From the NCBI GenBank assembly GCA_016584305.1, contig JACEEZ010001151.1, positions 20,001-84,000 on the forward strand: a stretch of 64,000 nt of DNA, written 5' to 3'. The notes under the pieces are model-generated. The model worked only from the letters and a program-made list of their open reading frames with translations, was not told the origin of the DNA and ran no database searches. Each line of letters opens with the position of its first letter. The stretch's first letter is position 1. The translations under genes were made by a program, and so were the position numbers. The DNA is from Chionoecetes opilio. Taxonomy: Eukaryota > Arthropoda > Malacostraca > Decapoda > Majidae. Positions 1 to 34,505 of this stretch are shown here, piece after piece.

Positions 1-484
1 ATTCATGTCCGTCCCTTGGGGTAGTTAATTTGATCGTTATTACTTCCTATATGCAAAACCTTACACTTATCGGTATTAAATTTCATCTGCCACTTCTTTG
101 CCCAACTAACTAAGCGATCAAGGTCAGATTGCAATTGCATCTTATCGGCAGTTGTTATTACTTTATTCGTTATTTTAGTATCGTCCGCAAACATTGATAT
201 CTTACAGGTGAGGCCTTCGTCAATATCGTTTACATAGGTTAAGAAAAGTACAGGACCTAGTACAGATCCCTGCGGTACACCACTTAAAACATTTGCCAGC
301 TAGATGCTTTTCCATTAATTACGACGCGCTGCTTTCTCTCAGCAAGCCAGTCTTCAAACCAATTTAAGATATTTCCAGTTATGCCGTGCGACTTTAATTT
401 CTTAAGTAAACGCTTATGGGGGACTTTGTCAAACGCTTTTTGGAAGTCAAGATAAATCACATCTACTGCTTTCGTCTCATCAAA
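1..484 (-). mobile_element. Non-LTR retrotransposon reverse transcriptase fragment (jockey/CR1-like)
   Basis: Read on the minus strand, this stretch encodes the palm of a LINE reverse transcriptase. From 484 downward the frame reads YLDFQKAFDKVPHKRLLKKL (RT motif A with its catalytic Asp) and continues to the WFEDWLAERKQRV region. A one-base shift near 285-292 gives a stop. The next frame then carries LSGVPQGSVLGP (motif B), MFADD (the YxDD-type catalytic box with Phe first) and the DKCKVLHIG segment. The order and spacing are those of jockey/CR1-type non-LTR elements; the exact clade is not decided here. The fragment runs off the left edge and ends abruptly at a (GGA)n tract, so it is truncated and frameshifted, not an active copy. 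It lies antisense to the downstream CRF-BP gene. Confidence 0.9.
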
Positions 485-656
485 CGGAGGAGGAGGAGGA
501 GGAGGAGGAGGAGGAGGAGGAGGAGGAGGAGGAGGAGGAGGAGGAGGAGGAGGAGGAGGAGGAGGAGGAGGAGGAGGAGGAATAATAAAAATAGTAATAA
601 TGATGATAATAATAATGCAAAATCAGATCTAGATTAGTTACGGTTTTGTCTCGTCG

Positions 657-740
<84 letters not shown>
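485..740. repeat. (GGA)n and (CA)n microsatellites
   Basis: A pure (GGA)n tract (about 485-581) is followed by a short AT-rich spacer and a pure (CA)n tract (about 659-740). The open frames across them encode only poly-Arg, poly-Ser, His-Thr or Cys-Val and are artefacts of the repeats. The CA tract directly abuts the 5' end of the SINE at 741. Confidence 0.97.
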
Positions 741-741
<1 letters not shown>

Positions 742-1018
742 GGGTACTCCGGTAGTGTAGGGGAAGCACGCTCGGTTCACAGCCGAGAAGTCCCGGGTTC
801 GATCCCCGGGCGGAGCGGAAACAGATGGGTTGTTTCCTTAAAACCCGAGCCCCTGTCCAACCAGCAGTGAATGGGTACCGGGTGTTAGCCGGGGTTTGTG
901 ACCTGCTCTCCGGGGTGGTGGCTTCAGCCAACACAAAGGATGAATCATAAAAATGTTGATATGGAGACGGGGCCATGCGAGCGTTGCTCTGGCCCTGTAA
1001 AATACAAAACAACTAGAT
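741..1018 (+). mobile_element. tRNA-derived SINE with a tRNA-Val(CAC)-like head
   Basis: The head (about 744-817) has tRNA architecture. There is an A-box-like TAGTGTAGGGG, an anticodon stem CTCGG/CCGAG closing the loop TTCACAG (anticodon CAC, valine), a perfect T-arm stem and the B box GGTTCGATCCC. The acceptor stem pairs only in part and no intact tRNA 3' end follows. Instead there is a ~200-bp unrelated body (including a CAGCAGTGAATGGGTACC segment) and an A-rich tail near 1000-1018. This is the structure of a tRNA-derived SINE, not a functional tRNA gene. It sits between two (CA)n tracts. Confidence 0.8.
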
Positions 1019-1019
1019 G

Positions 1020-1878
<859 letters not shown>

Positions 1879-2130
1879 TCCCTCCCTTACCCCTACCCCT
1901 CCTATCCCTTCACCCTCTATCCCTTCCATCCCTTCTATCCCTTCCATCCCTTCACCCCTTCCACCCTTCCAACCCTTCCAACCCTTCCATCCCTCCCACC
2001 CCTTCCACCCTTCCAACCCTTCTCTACCCCCTCCTATCCCTTCCATCCCTTCTATCCCTCTCAACCCTTCCACCCCTTCCACCTCTTCCACCCTTCCACC
2101 CCTTCCACCCCCTCCTATCCCTTCACCCCT
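1879..2130. repeat. ~10-bp CCCTTCCAT-type minisatellite
   Basis: Degenerate tandem copies of a pyrimidine-rich ~10-bp unit (CCCTTCCATC and variants). The Gly/Glu/Met-rich open frame on the minus strand is just the translation of this unit. Confidence 0.9.
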
Positions 2131-4240
2131 TCCCTTCCTCCTTAACCTAACTTTCCCCCTACGCTATTTCTATTTTTGGTACTTTCCTATTTACACACTC
2201 CCACACTCTCCCCATTAATCACTCATTCCCTAATCATTCCTCCTTTTTCTCTCCATAACGCCAAGTAACCCTTCGTACTCTATTCTTCCTCCTCCTTAAA
2301 CCTAACGTTTACTACGTTACTTCTATTATTAGTACTTTATTTTCTATTACTCACTCCTGTTATGATGCTCTTAAAACACATATTCCGTAATTTTTTTTTT
2401 ACAACGCCAATTAAACCATCGTATTCCTTCCTTCCTCCCCTTAACCTAACTCTTTCTCTCTCCTTTACTTCTTATCTTTCGCTATCTACGTTAATCTTTT
2501 TCTATCTTCTCCCACAATCCTCATTAATCCACTCATTCCTGAAAATTCCTCTTTGTTTTACCCTCAACATTAATTAACCCTTTCTACTCTATCCTTCTCC
2601 TTAACCTAACTTCCTCCCTATGTTACTTCTTTTCATAATACTTTTTTCTTATTCCTTCTATTCTGACACTCTTTGACCACTCATTCCCTGATCATTCCTC
2701 TTTGTTTTTACTCTCAACATCAATTAACCCTTTCTACTCTATCCTCCCTCCTCCTTAACCTAACTTCCTCCCTACGTTACTTCTTTTCATAATACTTTAT
2801 TCTTATTCCTTCTATTCTGACACTCTTTGACCACTCATTCCCTGATCATTCCTCTTTGTTTTTACCCTCAACATTAATTAACCCTTTCTACTCTATTCTT
2901 CCTCCTCGTTAACCTAACTTCTACTACGTTACTTCTTTTCTTAATACTTTTCCTCCTATTAACAACTCCCACAAACTCCCCATTAATCCACTCATTCCTT
3001 AATAATTCCTCCTTTTTTTTACCCTCAACATCAATTAACCCTTTCTACTCTATCCTTCCTCCTCCTTAACCTAACTTCTACTACGTTACTTCTTTTCTTA
3101 GTACTTTTCCTCCTATTAACAACTCCCACAAACTCATTAATCCACTCATTCCCTAATAAATTCTCCTTTTTTCCCACTAATTCCCACTAACTAACTAATA
3201 TTTCTCCTTTTTTTTCCACCACAACGTCAAAAAAAACCTTCATATTCCGTTTCAGACTTTTAGTTATCTCGGGTTTTTTCCCCTTGGCCAGTCCCTTATG
3301 ATGTGCAAAAGAACTCAATCATAAATCTAATTATTCCTCTTTTTTTTCCAACACCAATTACTTAACTCTTCGTACTCTATCGTTCTCCTCCTTAACCTAA
3401 CTTCTCTCTCCATTCCTTCTTTTCTTTATCTTTCTACGTAAATTGTTTTCTATCTTCTCCCACACTCACGCTCTTTAAACCACTAATTCTCCTTTTTCCC
3501 CCACTAATTCACACTAACTAACTAATATTTCTCCTTTTTTTTCCACCACAACGTCAAAAAAAACCTTCATATTCCGTTTCAGACATTTAGTTATCTCGTT
3601 TTTTTGTTCTACGTTACTTCTATTATTGATACTTTATTTCTTATACCACTCCTATTCTGACCCTCTTAAACCATATCCCCAAATAATTCGTCTTTTTACC
3701 CCAGCACCAATAAACCCTGCATATTCCTTCCTCCTTAACCTAACTCTCTCTCTCTCTCTATTACTTCTTTGCACTTTCTATGTTACTCTTCTTTCTATCT
3801 TCTCCCACACAAACCCTTAATCATTCCCTAATAAGTCCTCCCTTATTTCCCACAACGTCAAAAAAAACCATTCATATTCCGTTTCAGACTTTTAGTTATC
3901 TCGGTTATTTCCCCCCTTGGCCAGTCCCTTATGATGTAAAAAAAAACTCACTCATTAATCACGCCGAGAACAACATCCTTAATAATTCATCTTACTTCCT
4001 AACGTCAAAGAAAGATAGTATTCCATTAGGGGCTTTAAGTTATCTCTGTATTTTACCCTTGGTCACTCCATTATAATGAGAAAAACCCACTCATAAACCA
4101 CGCCGATAACAACGTTCTCGAACAATTCTCTTTTTTCCCAACGTCAAAAAAACCTTCGTGTTCCGTTATTGCTTTTTTGTTATGGTTATTGTTTTACCCT
4201 TGGCCAGTCCCTTATGTAAACAAAAACTGCATTCTCCTCC
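2131..4240. repeat. Degenerate ~157-bp satellite array
   Basis: The phrase CCTTAACCTAACTT recurs at about 2131, 2294, 2440, 2597, 2754, 2910, 3064, 3391 and 3732. Spacing is mostly 146-163 bp, later about double that. Each unit also carries CACTCATTCC, CCTCAACAT-type and TTTCTACTCTAT blocks. From about 3200 a second block, with CTTGGCCAGTCCCTTATGATG, is interleaved and recurs near 3290, 3920 and 4200. The array is diverged, AT/pyrimidine-rich and without coding signal. Confidence 0.8.
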
Positions 4241-4378
4241 TCCTTCCTCCAATCAATGCTTCCTCCTCCTACATTCCCTCACGGCTTCTTGTAGCTTCCT
4301 TATTGTCTTATGTTCTTATGTTCCTATGTCTCACGACCTCTTGTAGCTCCTTATTGTCTTATGTTCTTATATTCCTAT
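4241..4378 (+). mobile_element. LINE 3'-tail repeats (left of the hAT-like insertion)
   Basis: Copies of the tail sequence (CCTCTTGTAGCTCCTTATT followed by GTCTTATGTTC and TTCCTATG) match the end of the LINE remnant at 18.2-18.5 kb. The tail resumes at 5013, so the 4379-5012 element interrupted it. Confidence 0.7.
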
Positions 4379-5012
4379 CAGAGGTGGGCGCGATACTTTT
4401 TTTTGGTAGTGCGATAACGATACTGCGATACTTTTTTTCCCGCTAGTTCGATACGCGATACTCCGCTACTTTTTTCGGTATGTACGCGATACCGTACTTT
4501 GATCTAAACGATACGCGATACTGCGATACTCCGCTACCGATACTTTTTTCTTAAAGCGATAGTATCTCAGCAATACTGCGATACCAAAAAATTAGCTTTG
4601 CGATACTTTGCTACCTAAGAAAACACTGTATTAGCCAAAAAAAGATCTATTTTACTTAAACTACAGTTTAGGCACATTAAAACATTGTAATATATTTATT
4701 TTTAAACTGACAAATTTTATTTGGCAGTTCAATGCCAGGCTCTTCCCCTCCTCCTGCAGCAGCTGGTCCAGGTCCCCCCCTCAGGGTGACCACATCAGGG
4801 TCCTCCGCAGGCTCTTGTTGCCGATGAAAAACTTTTGTTTAAGGTCTTCTTTTAAAGTATTGCAGGAAATTTAAGCGATACTTGAGTTGCGATACTTATA
4901 CTCCGCTACTTTGAAGTGCTTTGCGATATGCGATACTGCGATACTTTTTTGGCGGTGCGATAGTATTGCAGTATCGCAGTATCGCACTAAGTATCGCTCT
5001 CGCCCACCTCTG
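4379..5012. mobile_element. Non-autonomous hAT-like DNA transposon, 634 bp, with 8-bp TSD
   Basis: The ends are inverted: the left end CAGAGGTGGGCGCGATACTT matches the reverse complement of the right end, which finishes CGCCCACCTCTG. The 8 bp ATTCCTAT occur immediately before (4371-4378) and immediately after (5013-5020). CAG-starting terminal inverted repeats with an 8-bp target duplication are the hallmark of the hAT superfamily. Internally both halves are built of GCGATACT-type octamers, so the element can fold back over most of its length. A central ~150 bp (about 4725-4870) is GC-richer and unrelated. I see no intact transposase. Confidence 0.9.
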
Positions 5013-5125
5013 ATTCCTATGTCTCACGGCCTCTTGTAGCTTCCTTATTGTCTTATGTTCTTATGTTCCTATGTCTCACGGCCTCTTGTAGCTTCCTTAT
5101 TTATGTTCCTATGTTCCTTCGGCAG
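5013..5125 (+). mobile_element. LINE 3'-tail repeats directly upstream of CRF-BP exon 1
   Basis: After the target duplication the LINE tail continues (CACGGCCTCTTGTAGCTTCC, TCTTATGTTCC and so on) and runs to within about 10 bases of the splice acceptor at 5124-5125. The pyrimidine-rich stretch before that acceptor is therefore largely retrotransposon-derived. Confidence 0.65.
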
Positions 5126-27220
<22,095 letters not shown>

Positions 27221-27740
27221 GGTAAGACTGACCCCACCTGACCTCTCCTGACCCTTTCCCTGTGTATTCATAACTTCACTTACTCGTATATTCAATCATT
27301 CATCAATTAGTTATCTATTTTTTTTCTTTTTTACGTTTGACTGTTTCTGCCTAGACTAGACTGTTTCTGTTTTTGTTTAAATTTGTGACTGAAACCATTG
27401 CAAAACCCTCCTTCATTCTGTTTATTCATAACTTCACTTACTCGTATATTCAATTATGCATCAATTTATCGATTTATCTACCTGGTATTATTGGTTTATA
27501 TTTTGTTAGCAATGAAATCATATATTTTTATTATCATTAATTTTCCATCCGTTTGTTTATCTGCCTTAATTATCTACTCCTTTGTAATCTAATTTTTCAA
27601 TTTCGTAATCAATTCAGCAGCTTTATTTTTTTTAAATCACCAATAGTAATAAAAATATATATATAACTAGCCTAACTATTGGTTTTGCTAGCTTGTATAG
27701 ATTTCGATGTATATAATCATCTTACGTGCCTTTCTGAAAA
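27221..27740. other. 3' flank of CRF-BP, AT-rich
   Basis: Probably 3' UTR and flank. CATAACTTCACTTACTCGTA is repeated at about 27269 and 27427. I could not place a polyadenylation signal with confidence. Confidence 0.4.
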
Positions 27741-28150
27741 TTTGACACACACACAACACACACACACACACACGAACCATGCTAAAAGGTCTATTTTCAG
27801 CCTGTTGATGAACCTCCTCCTCCTCCCCTTCCTCTTCCTCCTCCCCTTCCTCCCCCTCCTCCTCCTCCTCCTCCTCCTCTTCCTCCCTTTGGTCTCAAGA
27901 GGATATTTATAGTCTCATCCCTCCTCTCATACCTCCTCCATCTCCTCTACTTCCTTCCTTCCCTCCCTTCTTACGCTATCTATCCTCTTCTCCTTCCTCC
28001 TCCTTACCCTCCTCCTTACCCTCCTCCTATCCTCCACTTTCCTGTAACGAAGGTGGGAGGAGGTGGAGGGGAAGGAAGAGGGAGGAGGAGGAGGAGGAGG
28101 AGGAGGAGGAGGAGGAGGAGGAGTACTTAAGGAAGGACAGGTTGGGATTA
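27741..28150. repeat. Short (CA)n, (CCT)n and (GGA)n tracts
   Basis: (CA)n near 27745-27772, (CCT)n-rich sequence at 27810-28035 and (GGA)n at about 28080-28123. No gene is seen. Confidence 0.9.
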
Positions 28151-29060
<910 letters not shown>

Positions 29061-29138
29061 CACCAAACAAGGTCTTAACAGGTGCTCAAGTAACAAGACA
29101 AGAGAAGACCAGTGAGATGGAATCGGTCAACAAGGATT

Positions 29139-29200
<62 letters not shown>

Positions 29201-29283
29201 AAGGATTAGTAGTGACAGTAGTAAATGTAGTAACAATAGCAGCAACAGTAGTAGTAATTGTAGTAGTAAAAGTAGCAGTAATA

Positions 29284-29370
<87 letters not shown>

Positions 29371-29530
29371 GTAAGGGTAACATACTCAATACTAAAACAC
29401 ACTATTCATGTTTGTACAAAAATAACACACACACACACACAGACACACACACACACACACGGCATACACAGACACACACACACACACACACAAACACACA
29501 ACACACAACACACACACACACACAACAACT
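29061..29530. repeat. (CT)n, (TAG)n and (CA)n microsatellites
   Basis: (CT)n at about 29142-29198, then (GTA)-rich sequence that becomes a pure (TAG)n tract (about 29284-29371), and interrupted (CA)n at about 29426-29525. Confidence 0.95.
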
Positions 29531-29945
29531 TAAAACAGTATCAACATCTTTCCCCTTCAAGCGTTTTAAAATAATATTGTTCGATAATATTTCATGTTTC
29601 GTTTGTTTTAAGACCAACTTTTCTCTCTCTCCCTCCAGCTAGTTGAGCGGTTCTTCCCTCCCTCTCTCCCTCCCTTCCCTCCCTTCCCTTCCCTTCCCTC
29701 CCTCCCTTCCCTTCCATCCCTCCCTACTTCCCTCCCTTCTCTCTCTCTCTCCCTCCTTTCCTTCAGACAACGCTACTGCTCCTCCCTCTCTCCCTTTTAT
29801 TCTCTTTCCTTTTTTCATTAGTGTATAAATCTCTCTCTCTCTTCTTGGCATATCTAATTTCTCTTTCTATTCTCTCCGTTTACCTCCCCCTCCATCCCCC
29901 CCTTTCTCCCCTCCCTTCCCTCCCTTCCTCCCCTCCCAGCGGGCC
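29531..29945. repeat. Pyrimidine-rich (CCCTT)n-type sequence
   Basis: CCCTCCCTTCCCTTCC-type sequence at about 29655-29935. No gene is seen. Confidence 0.8.
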
Positions 29946-30835
29946 CCCACAAGACCGACAGACCCTCACCAGTTAAAAAAATAAGAAAAAAAATAACATT
30001 GTGATCAAGAAACCTCTACAGCTTTAATATTTTTGTTTGTGGTAAAAGCAAGGACGAAGAAAAGGATACAAGGTTCAACAAATAGTAAATGAGCGACTCT
30101 TCCACTCAACATTTTTCAGAAGGGAGACTATTCCATATATAAAACAGTAAAATCGGTGGTATAGTGGATTATCGGGCATGATTCACATTGGGACGATATA
30201 TGAAGATATAAAAAGGCGTTGAAATTCCCCTGTAAGTGAAATACTTAGTTCTCTTCTTCTTCTACTTGTGACCTTCGACGCTTAGGATCCCTTCATAGGT
30301 CCTCTTCAACTTCGTCTCCTTAATTAACACTCTTGTCAACTCTTCCCTTAGCTGTTTCACTTGGGATCTTAACAAAACAATGCGTGCACAGAGACGCAGC
30401 GGACCATGATTTGCTTCTTCCATCTGAGACTACTAAATAAACAGTAAAATCGGGGGTAGCCTATAGTTGATTATCGTGCATTCACGTTGGGACAAAATAT
30501 GAAGATAAGGCGTTGAAATTCCCCCTGGGTTATCGCAATACTATACGTGCACAGAGACGCAACCAACACCAACACATGGAACGGCGACGAGGCTACACCA
30601 CCGTCACCGCCAAGCCGGCCGTGTGGCTGGCCTGCTCGGCGGAGACTAGCGGGACAGAGGAGCGAGGGATACCAACAAGAGAAGCGAGTGAAACCTTCAA
30701 ACCAAGACAAGAAAAGACCCAAGAAACCAAGAAAAACGTACCTAATCCCAGATAGTGTCTCGCCCCCGCGTTACACCCAACCCCGCTGGGAAGGACCAGC
30801 GGGACAACACGAGAGTCTGAAGCCCCAGTTTTTAT
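29946..30835. other. Partly duplicated spacer with a GC-rich block
   Basis: AACAGTAAAATCGG through GGCGTTGAAATTCCCC occurs at about 30144-30230 and again at about 30440-30525, and GTGCACAGAGACGCA follows both at different distances. A GC-rich block (30570-30830) has a 60-80-residue open frame starting MERRRGYTTVTAKPAVW. I recognise no family and do not call it a gene. Confidence 0.5.
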
Positions 30836-31120
30836 TCACAAGCTATTTTGAGATGAGTATAAATGGAAAAATGGAAAAAAATAGCTGAAGAAATTTACCA
30901 CAAGCTATTTTGAGAGGACTATAAATGTAAAAACGGAAAAAATAGCTGAAGAAATTGACCACAAGCTATTTTGAGAGGACTATAAATCTAAAAATGGAAA
31001 AAATAGCTGAAGAAATTTACCACAAGCTATTTTGAGAGGACTATAAATGTAAAAACGGAAAAAAATAGCTGAAGAAATTTACCACAAGCTATTTTGAGAG
31101 GACTATAAATGTAATGAAAA
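30836..31120 (+). repeat. 61-62-bp tandem repeat, ~4.5 copies
   Basis: AGCTATTTTGAGA recurs at 30841, 30903, 30964, 31025 and 31087. Each unit also has GGACTATAAATGTAAAAA and AATAGCTGAAGAAATTTACC. Confidence 0.95.
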
Positions 31121-31628
31121 AAGTAATAAAAAAAAAGAGGGAAGAAAAATGAGAAAAAAAGGTGAGGTTGTCCATAAACTGTTACTTAAGATTTTGTATT
31201 TATTAGTTTTGAAATTATATACTCCATTCTACTACTGATGAAAAGGCACGTGCTATACTTAAGGTAATATCTTATGAGGACAGTATTTTTGTTACTGCGA
31301 CATGGACCATAATTCACGTGCTCTGAACTGGTTTGAAATAGGCCATCCAGGTAACTGTCTATGGGCATAATATTAACCTAGGCCTATCATAAATTAAGCA
31401 AGCAGACAACACAGTAGTAGTTAGTCACAACAAAGAATATGAGGTGAAAAATAAGGGAATGGTAATTGGTACTCTCTGGATCAGCGGTCCGGCCCACCAA
31501 TGCTCTTTGTAACGAATTATAAACTATATGGATTACGTGTATGCTTTGGAATTACAAAGTTATATTCCAAAAGTCTTTCATTCCTTCCATTCCTCTTTTT
31601 TTTGTGTCGTTGGCCAGTCCTTTGGATG

Positions 31629-31676
<48 letters not shown>

Positions 31677-31792
31677 CTTTCAGTCTGTGTGTGTGTGTGT
31701 GTGTGGGGTGCATTCTGGCGTGGTGGCAATTTACATCATCAATGAATACTGCTGGTATGTGTTATTTAATGGTCTAGACTGGATCATAACAT
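31121..31792. other. Spacer with poly(A) and (GT)n, no gene seen
   Basis: AT-rich sequence with a ~42-base poly(A) run (31631-31672) followed by a short (GT)n. The poly(A) may be the tail of an unrecognised retrocopy. Confidence 0.5.
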
Positions 31793-31832
31793 AAGAACAT
31801 AAGAAAGTAAGGAAGCTACAAGAGGCGGAAAA
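31793..31832 (-). mobile_element. LINE 3'-tail fragment
   Basis: CATAAGAACATAAG and GTAAGGAAGCTACAAGAGGC are the reverse complement of the LINE tail seen at 4.3, 5.0 and 18.5 kb. It directly adjoins the foldback element. Confidence 0.75.
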
Positions 31833-31839
31833 GGAAAAA

Positions 31840-32050
31840 AAAGTTCAATTACTCACCGTATCAAAATTGAAACCGATAATTATAGAAGGAAAAGCAAAAT
31901 TCTTGAAAAAAGTCATTTACCATCAGAATCTGGCGTATAAAAAAAAAAAAAAAAAAAAAAAAGGAGAAAAAAGAATATCAGGCAAAAAAAAAGTTAATTA
32001 CTCACTATATCAAAATTGGAACTGAAAATAGAAAGAGCAAAATCCTTGGG

Positions 32051-32084
<34 letters not shown>

Positions 32085-32480
32085 GAGTCATCAGTCCTGA
32101 GGTATAAAAATTATGGATTCTTGATTTTTTCTATTATATTTATGAAATCCTGACTTATTATATATATGGATTCCTGACTTATTATTTTTATTCTTTTTTT
32201 CCTTATGTCTTTTTTACGCCAGATTTTGATGGCATGACTTTTTTCAAGAATTTAGCTCTTTTCTATTTCTGGTTCCAATTTGATACAGCGAGTAATTAAC
32301 TTTTTTTCCTGATATTCTTTGTCCTTCCATGTTTAAAAAAAAAAAATTATATATATACACCAGATTCTGATATACGGTAGGAGTTCTTTCAAGAATTCTG
32401 CTTTCTATTTTCGGTTCCAATTTTAATAGAGTAATTATTATTATTATTATTATTTTTTTTTATTTTTTTTCACGCCAGAT
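31840..32480. mobile_element. Foldback-type element built of inverted ~120-bp subunits
   Basis: The left arm (31840-32080) has two subunits reading AGTTAATTACTCACTATATC, then AAAATTGGAACTGAAAATAG and CAGAATCTGGCGTA. The right arm (32205-32480) carries the same subunits in reverse complement (ACGCCAGATTTTGATGGC, TTCTGGTTCCAATTTGATAC). The middle has ATGGATTCCTGACTTATTAT repeats. Poly(A)/poly(T) runs separate subunits. No coding capacity is seen. Confidence 0.8.
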
Positions 32481-32875
32481 TCTGATAGTAGGCTATATGC
32501 AATGGCGGAACTGCGGGGCGGCCTTGGGGGGGGTGGGGACGTACACCCCCATCTTAGGGTGGTGCCCCCCCATTTTTACACGTTGTTCCGCCACTGACAA
32601 GAGGCCGCGAGACCTACACGTGGTAGTACCTGTTAACAATACTTACGTTCACCTTTCAACCCCATTCATGAAATTGTCTAGCCTCCTTTTATAACTCACT
32701 ATTGACTGCATAACTACCGATCTAAGTACCTTATCTTATTCTTTCACTATTAACTATGTACGATCTATGAAATGTATCGTCTGAAGGAGTGCCAGGAAGC
32801 TACGACTATTTGGCAAACTTCATAGATTATTGAAATCCAACAATATCAAAAAAAATTAAATACGTAGTTAATTTG
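32476..32875 (+). repeat. Dispersed ~400-bp repeat, copy 1
   Basis: It starts TCTGATAGTAGGCTATATGC, contains the CACCCCCATCTTAGGGTGGT block and CAAGAGGCCGCGAGACC, and ends near AAATACGTAGTTAAT. The same sequence in the same order lies at 58,078-58,455. It always follows the right arm of the foldback-type repeat, so both may be one element. The first 120 bases are GC-rich, the rest AT-rich. Confidence 0.85.
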
Positions 32876-33921
32876 TGACGAGCCTCCAGCAGTGTTGCCA
32901 ACCATGAGCTTGTTACTCACTACATTATTTTAATAGTATAAATGTTGGTAATACCGCCTCCTACATAAGTGTTGCCAATTGATTAGCGATATATTAAGTT
33001 AGTGATTAAGTGTAAACAAAATTATCACTTAAGTAAAATTTCCTAATGCCACGTATAACTATAAGTAATGGTAGCTATACTGTAGCACCTTTTAGCGCAG
33101 AGGCTCAGTCCATCAGACCCTCCCATTCCCCTAACTAGTCTAATAACAGTTAATAGTCTACCACAACACAACCACCATTTTATATTGGTAGCACGTCACT
33201 GTCAATCATGGCTGCTTTCAGTAACATACAAACATCAATGCAGTACTTACCATATAGCAGCGAGGCATTAAGACCGTCTTCTTTATAGGAACTGGCAAGC
33301 TTTGAGTTTGTGCCCTTGACCAGTTCATTGAAAAAAGAAAATAAAAAAAAAAAAAAATAAATACATCGGCAGGGTACTTCGCCGGACTATTCCACTCGTT
33401 TGGCCGAAATTCCTCCCACACACTACAAACTTACTTTTGTCCGCCACTAAAGTTTCACTCAAGTATTCCTGAACTCACTAGTACTGCCAGAATAACAGTA
33501 ACTCTAGTGATTTAAGTAAATAAAGCACTAGTCCCACACAGCCTGAACGTAGTGTACCCGTGCACGGTTGGCTGGTGACTGACTCTGAAGATTCTAAGTA
33601 TGATTCAGACCCTTTTGTATAGAAGCTCCAGACTGTTCGAAGCTAGTTTGTAAAAGTAGCTTAAGTTTCCAGTTTTTCCAGTAAAGAGTTATGTTAGGCA
33701 CTTATAATAGTAACACATGTACTATATAGTTACTCAAACACAATTTTAAAGGCATACATTATAGTCAATACTGTTCTATACGCGAATTTCCCAAGAGATA
33801 AGCCATGTTATTAGAACTTACAAATTTCCCACCCAAGGTTTCCAAAGATTAATGAGCACACTAATTAAAAACAAAATTTTAAGTTATTATATTTATTTAT
33901 AGAGAACTATTAACAGAACAA
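32876..33921. other. Intergenic AT-rich sequence, no gene seen
   Basis: No repeats longer than short A runs and no coding similarity. A 67-residue minus-strand frame at 33218-33421 is not recognised. The polyadenylation region of the minus-strand gene ending at 33922 should lie here. Confidence 0.5.
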
Positions 33922-34505
33922 TTAGTACCTGGTGCACGTAATGTTAGCCGCCGCCACAGCAGAGCCTCTCATCACCAGGCGATAGATTGCAGTGATCTTA
34001 GCGGGGGTGGTGAAGTCATAGGTGGCAGAACGAACGTATCTATCAGGGGCGTAATGTGGAGGGGTGGTGGGTGTTGTGTAGGGGTTGTATGGGTGAGGTG
34101 AGGTAGTGGGTGGTGTGTAAGGGTTGTATGGGTTAGGAGAAGTGGTGGGTGGAGTGTATGGGTTGTATGGGGATTGAGAAGTGGTGGGTGGTGTGTAAGG
34201 GTTAGGAGAAGTAGTGGGTGGTGTGTATGGGTTGTATGGGGACTGAGAAGTGGTGGGAGGGGCGTAAGGCTTATAAGAGTTACCAGTTGGTTTTGTGTAG
34301 GGGTTAGGAGTAGTGGGTGGAGTGTAGTGGGTAGTCTGGTTGCTTGGAGTGATTGTTGTGGAAGGGGTTTCAGGCATGTGCTGGAGGGGGCTGAAGAGGA
34401 TGTAGTAGTCAGGGAAGTGTCTGCCGTGGCGCCTCACAAGAGCGTGTTGGACCCAGGTGGCTGTCGGGGCGTCCTCCAACTCACCCCACCGAGACAAGAC
34501 TTCAC
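33922..34505 (-). CDS. Terminal exon: Pro/Thr/Tyr-rich repeats and C-terminus
   Basis: Acceptor TTTTCTCCCAG precedes 34505. The reading is EVLSRWGELEDAPTATWVQH, a RRHGRHFPDYYILFSP segment, then about 80 residues of NPYTPPTTSP-type repeats, and finally YRLVMRGSAVAAANITCTRY and stop (TAA at 33922-33924). The frame is open for 190 codons and joins the previous exon in phase through a split Gly codon (FAGE). The Pro/Thr/Tyr repeat suggests an extended, possibly O-glycosylated or cross-linked stalk; that is inference. Confidence 0.8.

Noticed and set aside
744..817. Functional tRNA-Val(CAC) gene
   Set aside because: The acceptor stem pairs only partly, no proper 3' end follows, and a ~200-bp SINE body with A-rich tail is attached.
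31631..31672. Processed pseudogene with poly(A) tail
   Set aside because: No coding sequence could be recognised upstream of the poly(A) run.
33218..33421. 67-residue minus-strand ORF
   Set aside because: It has an A-run-derived poly-Phe core and no recognisable homology or splice context.
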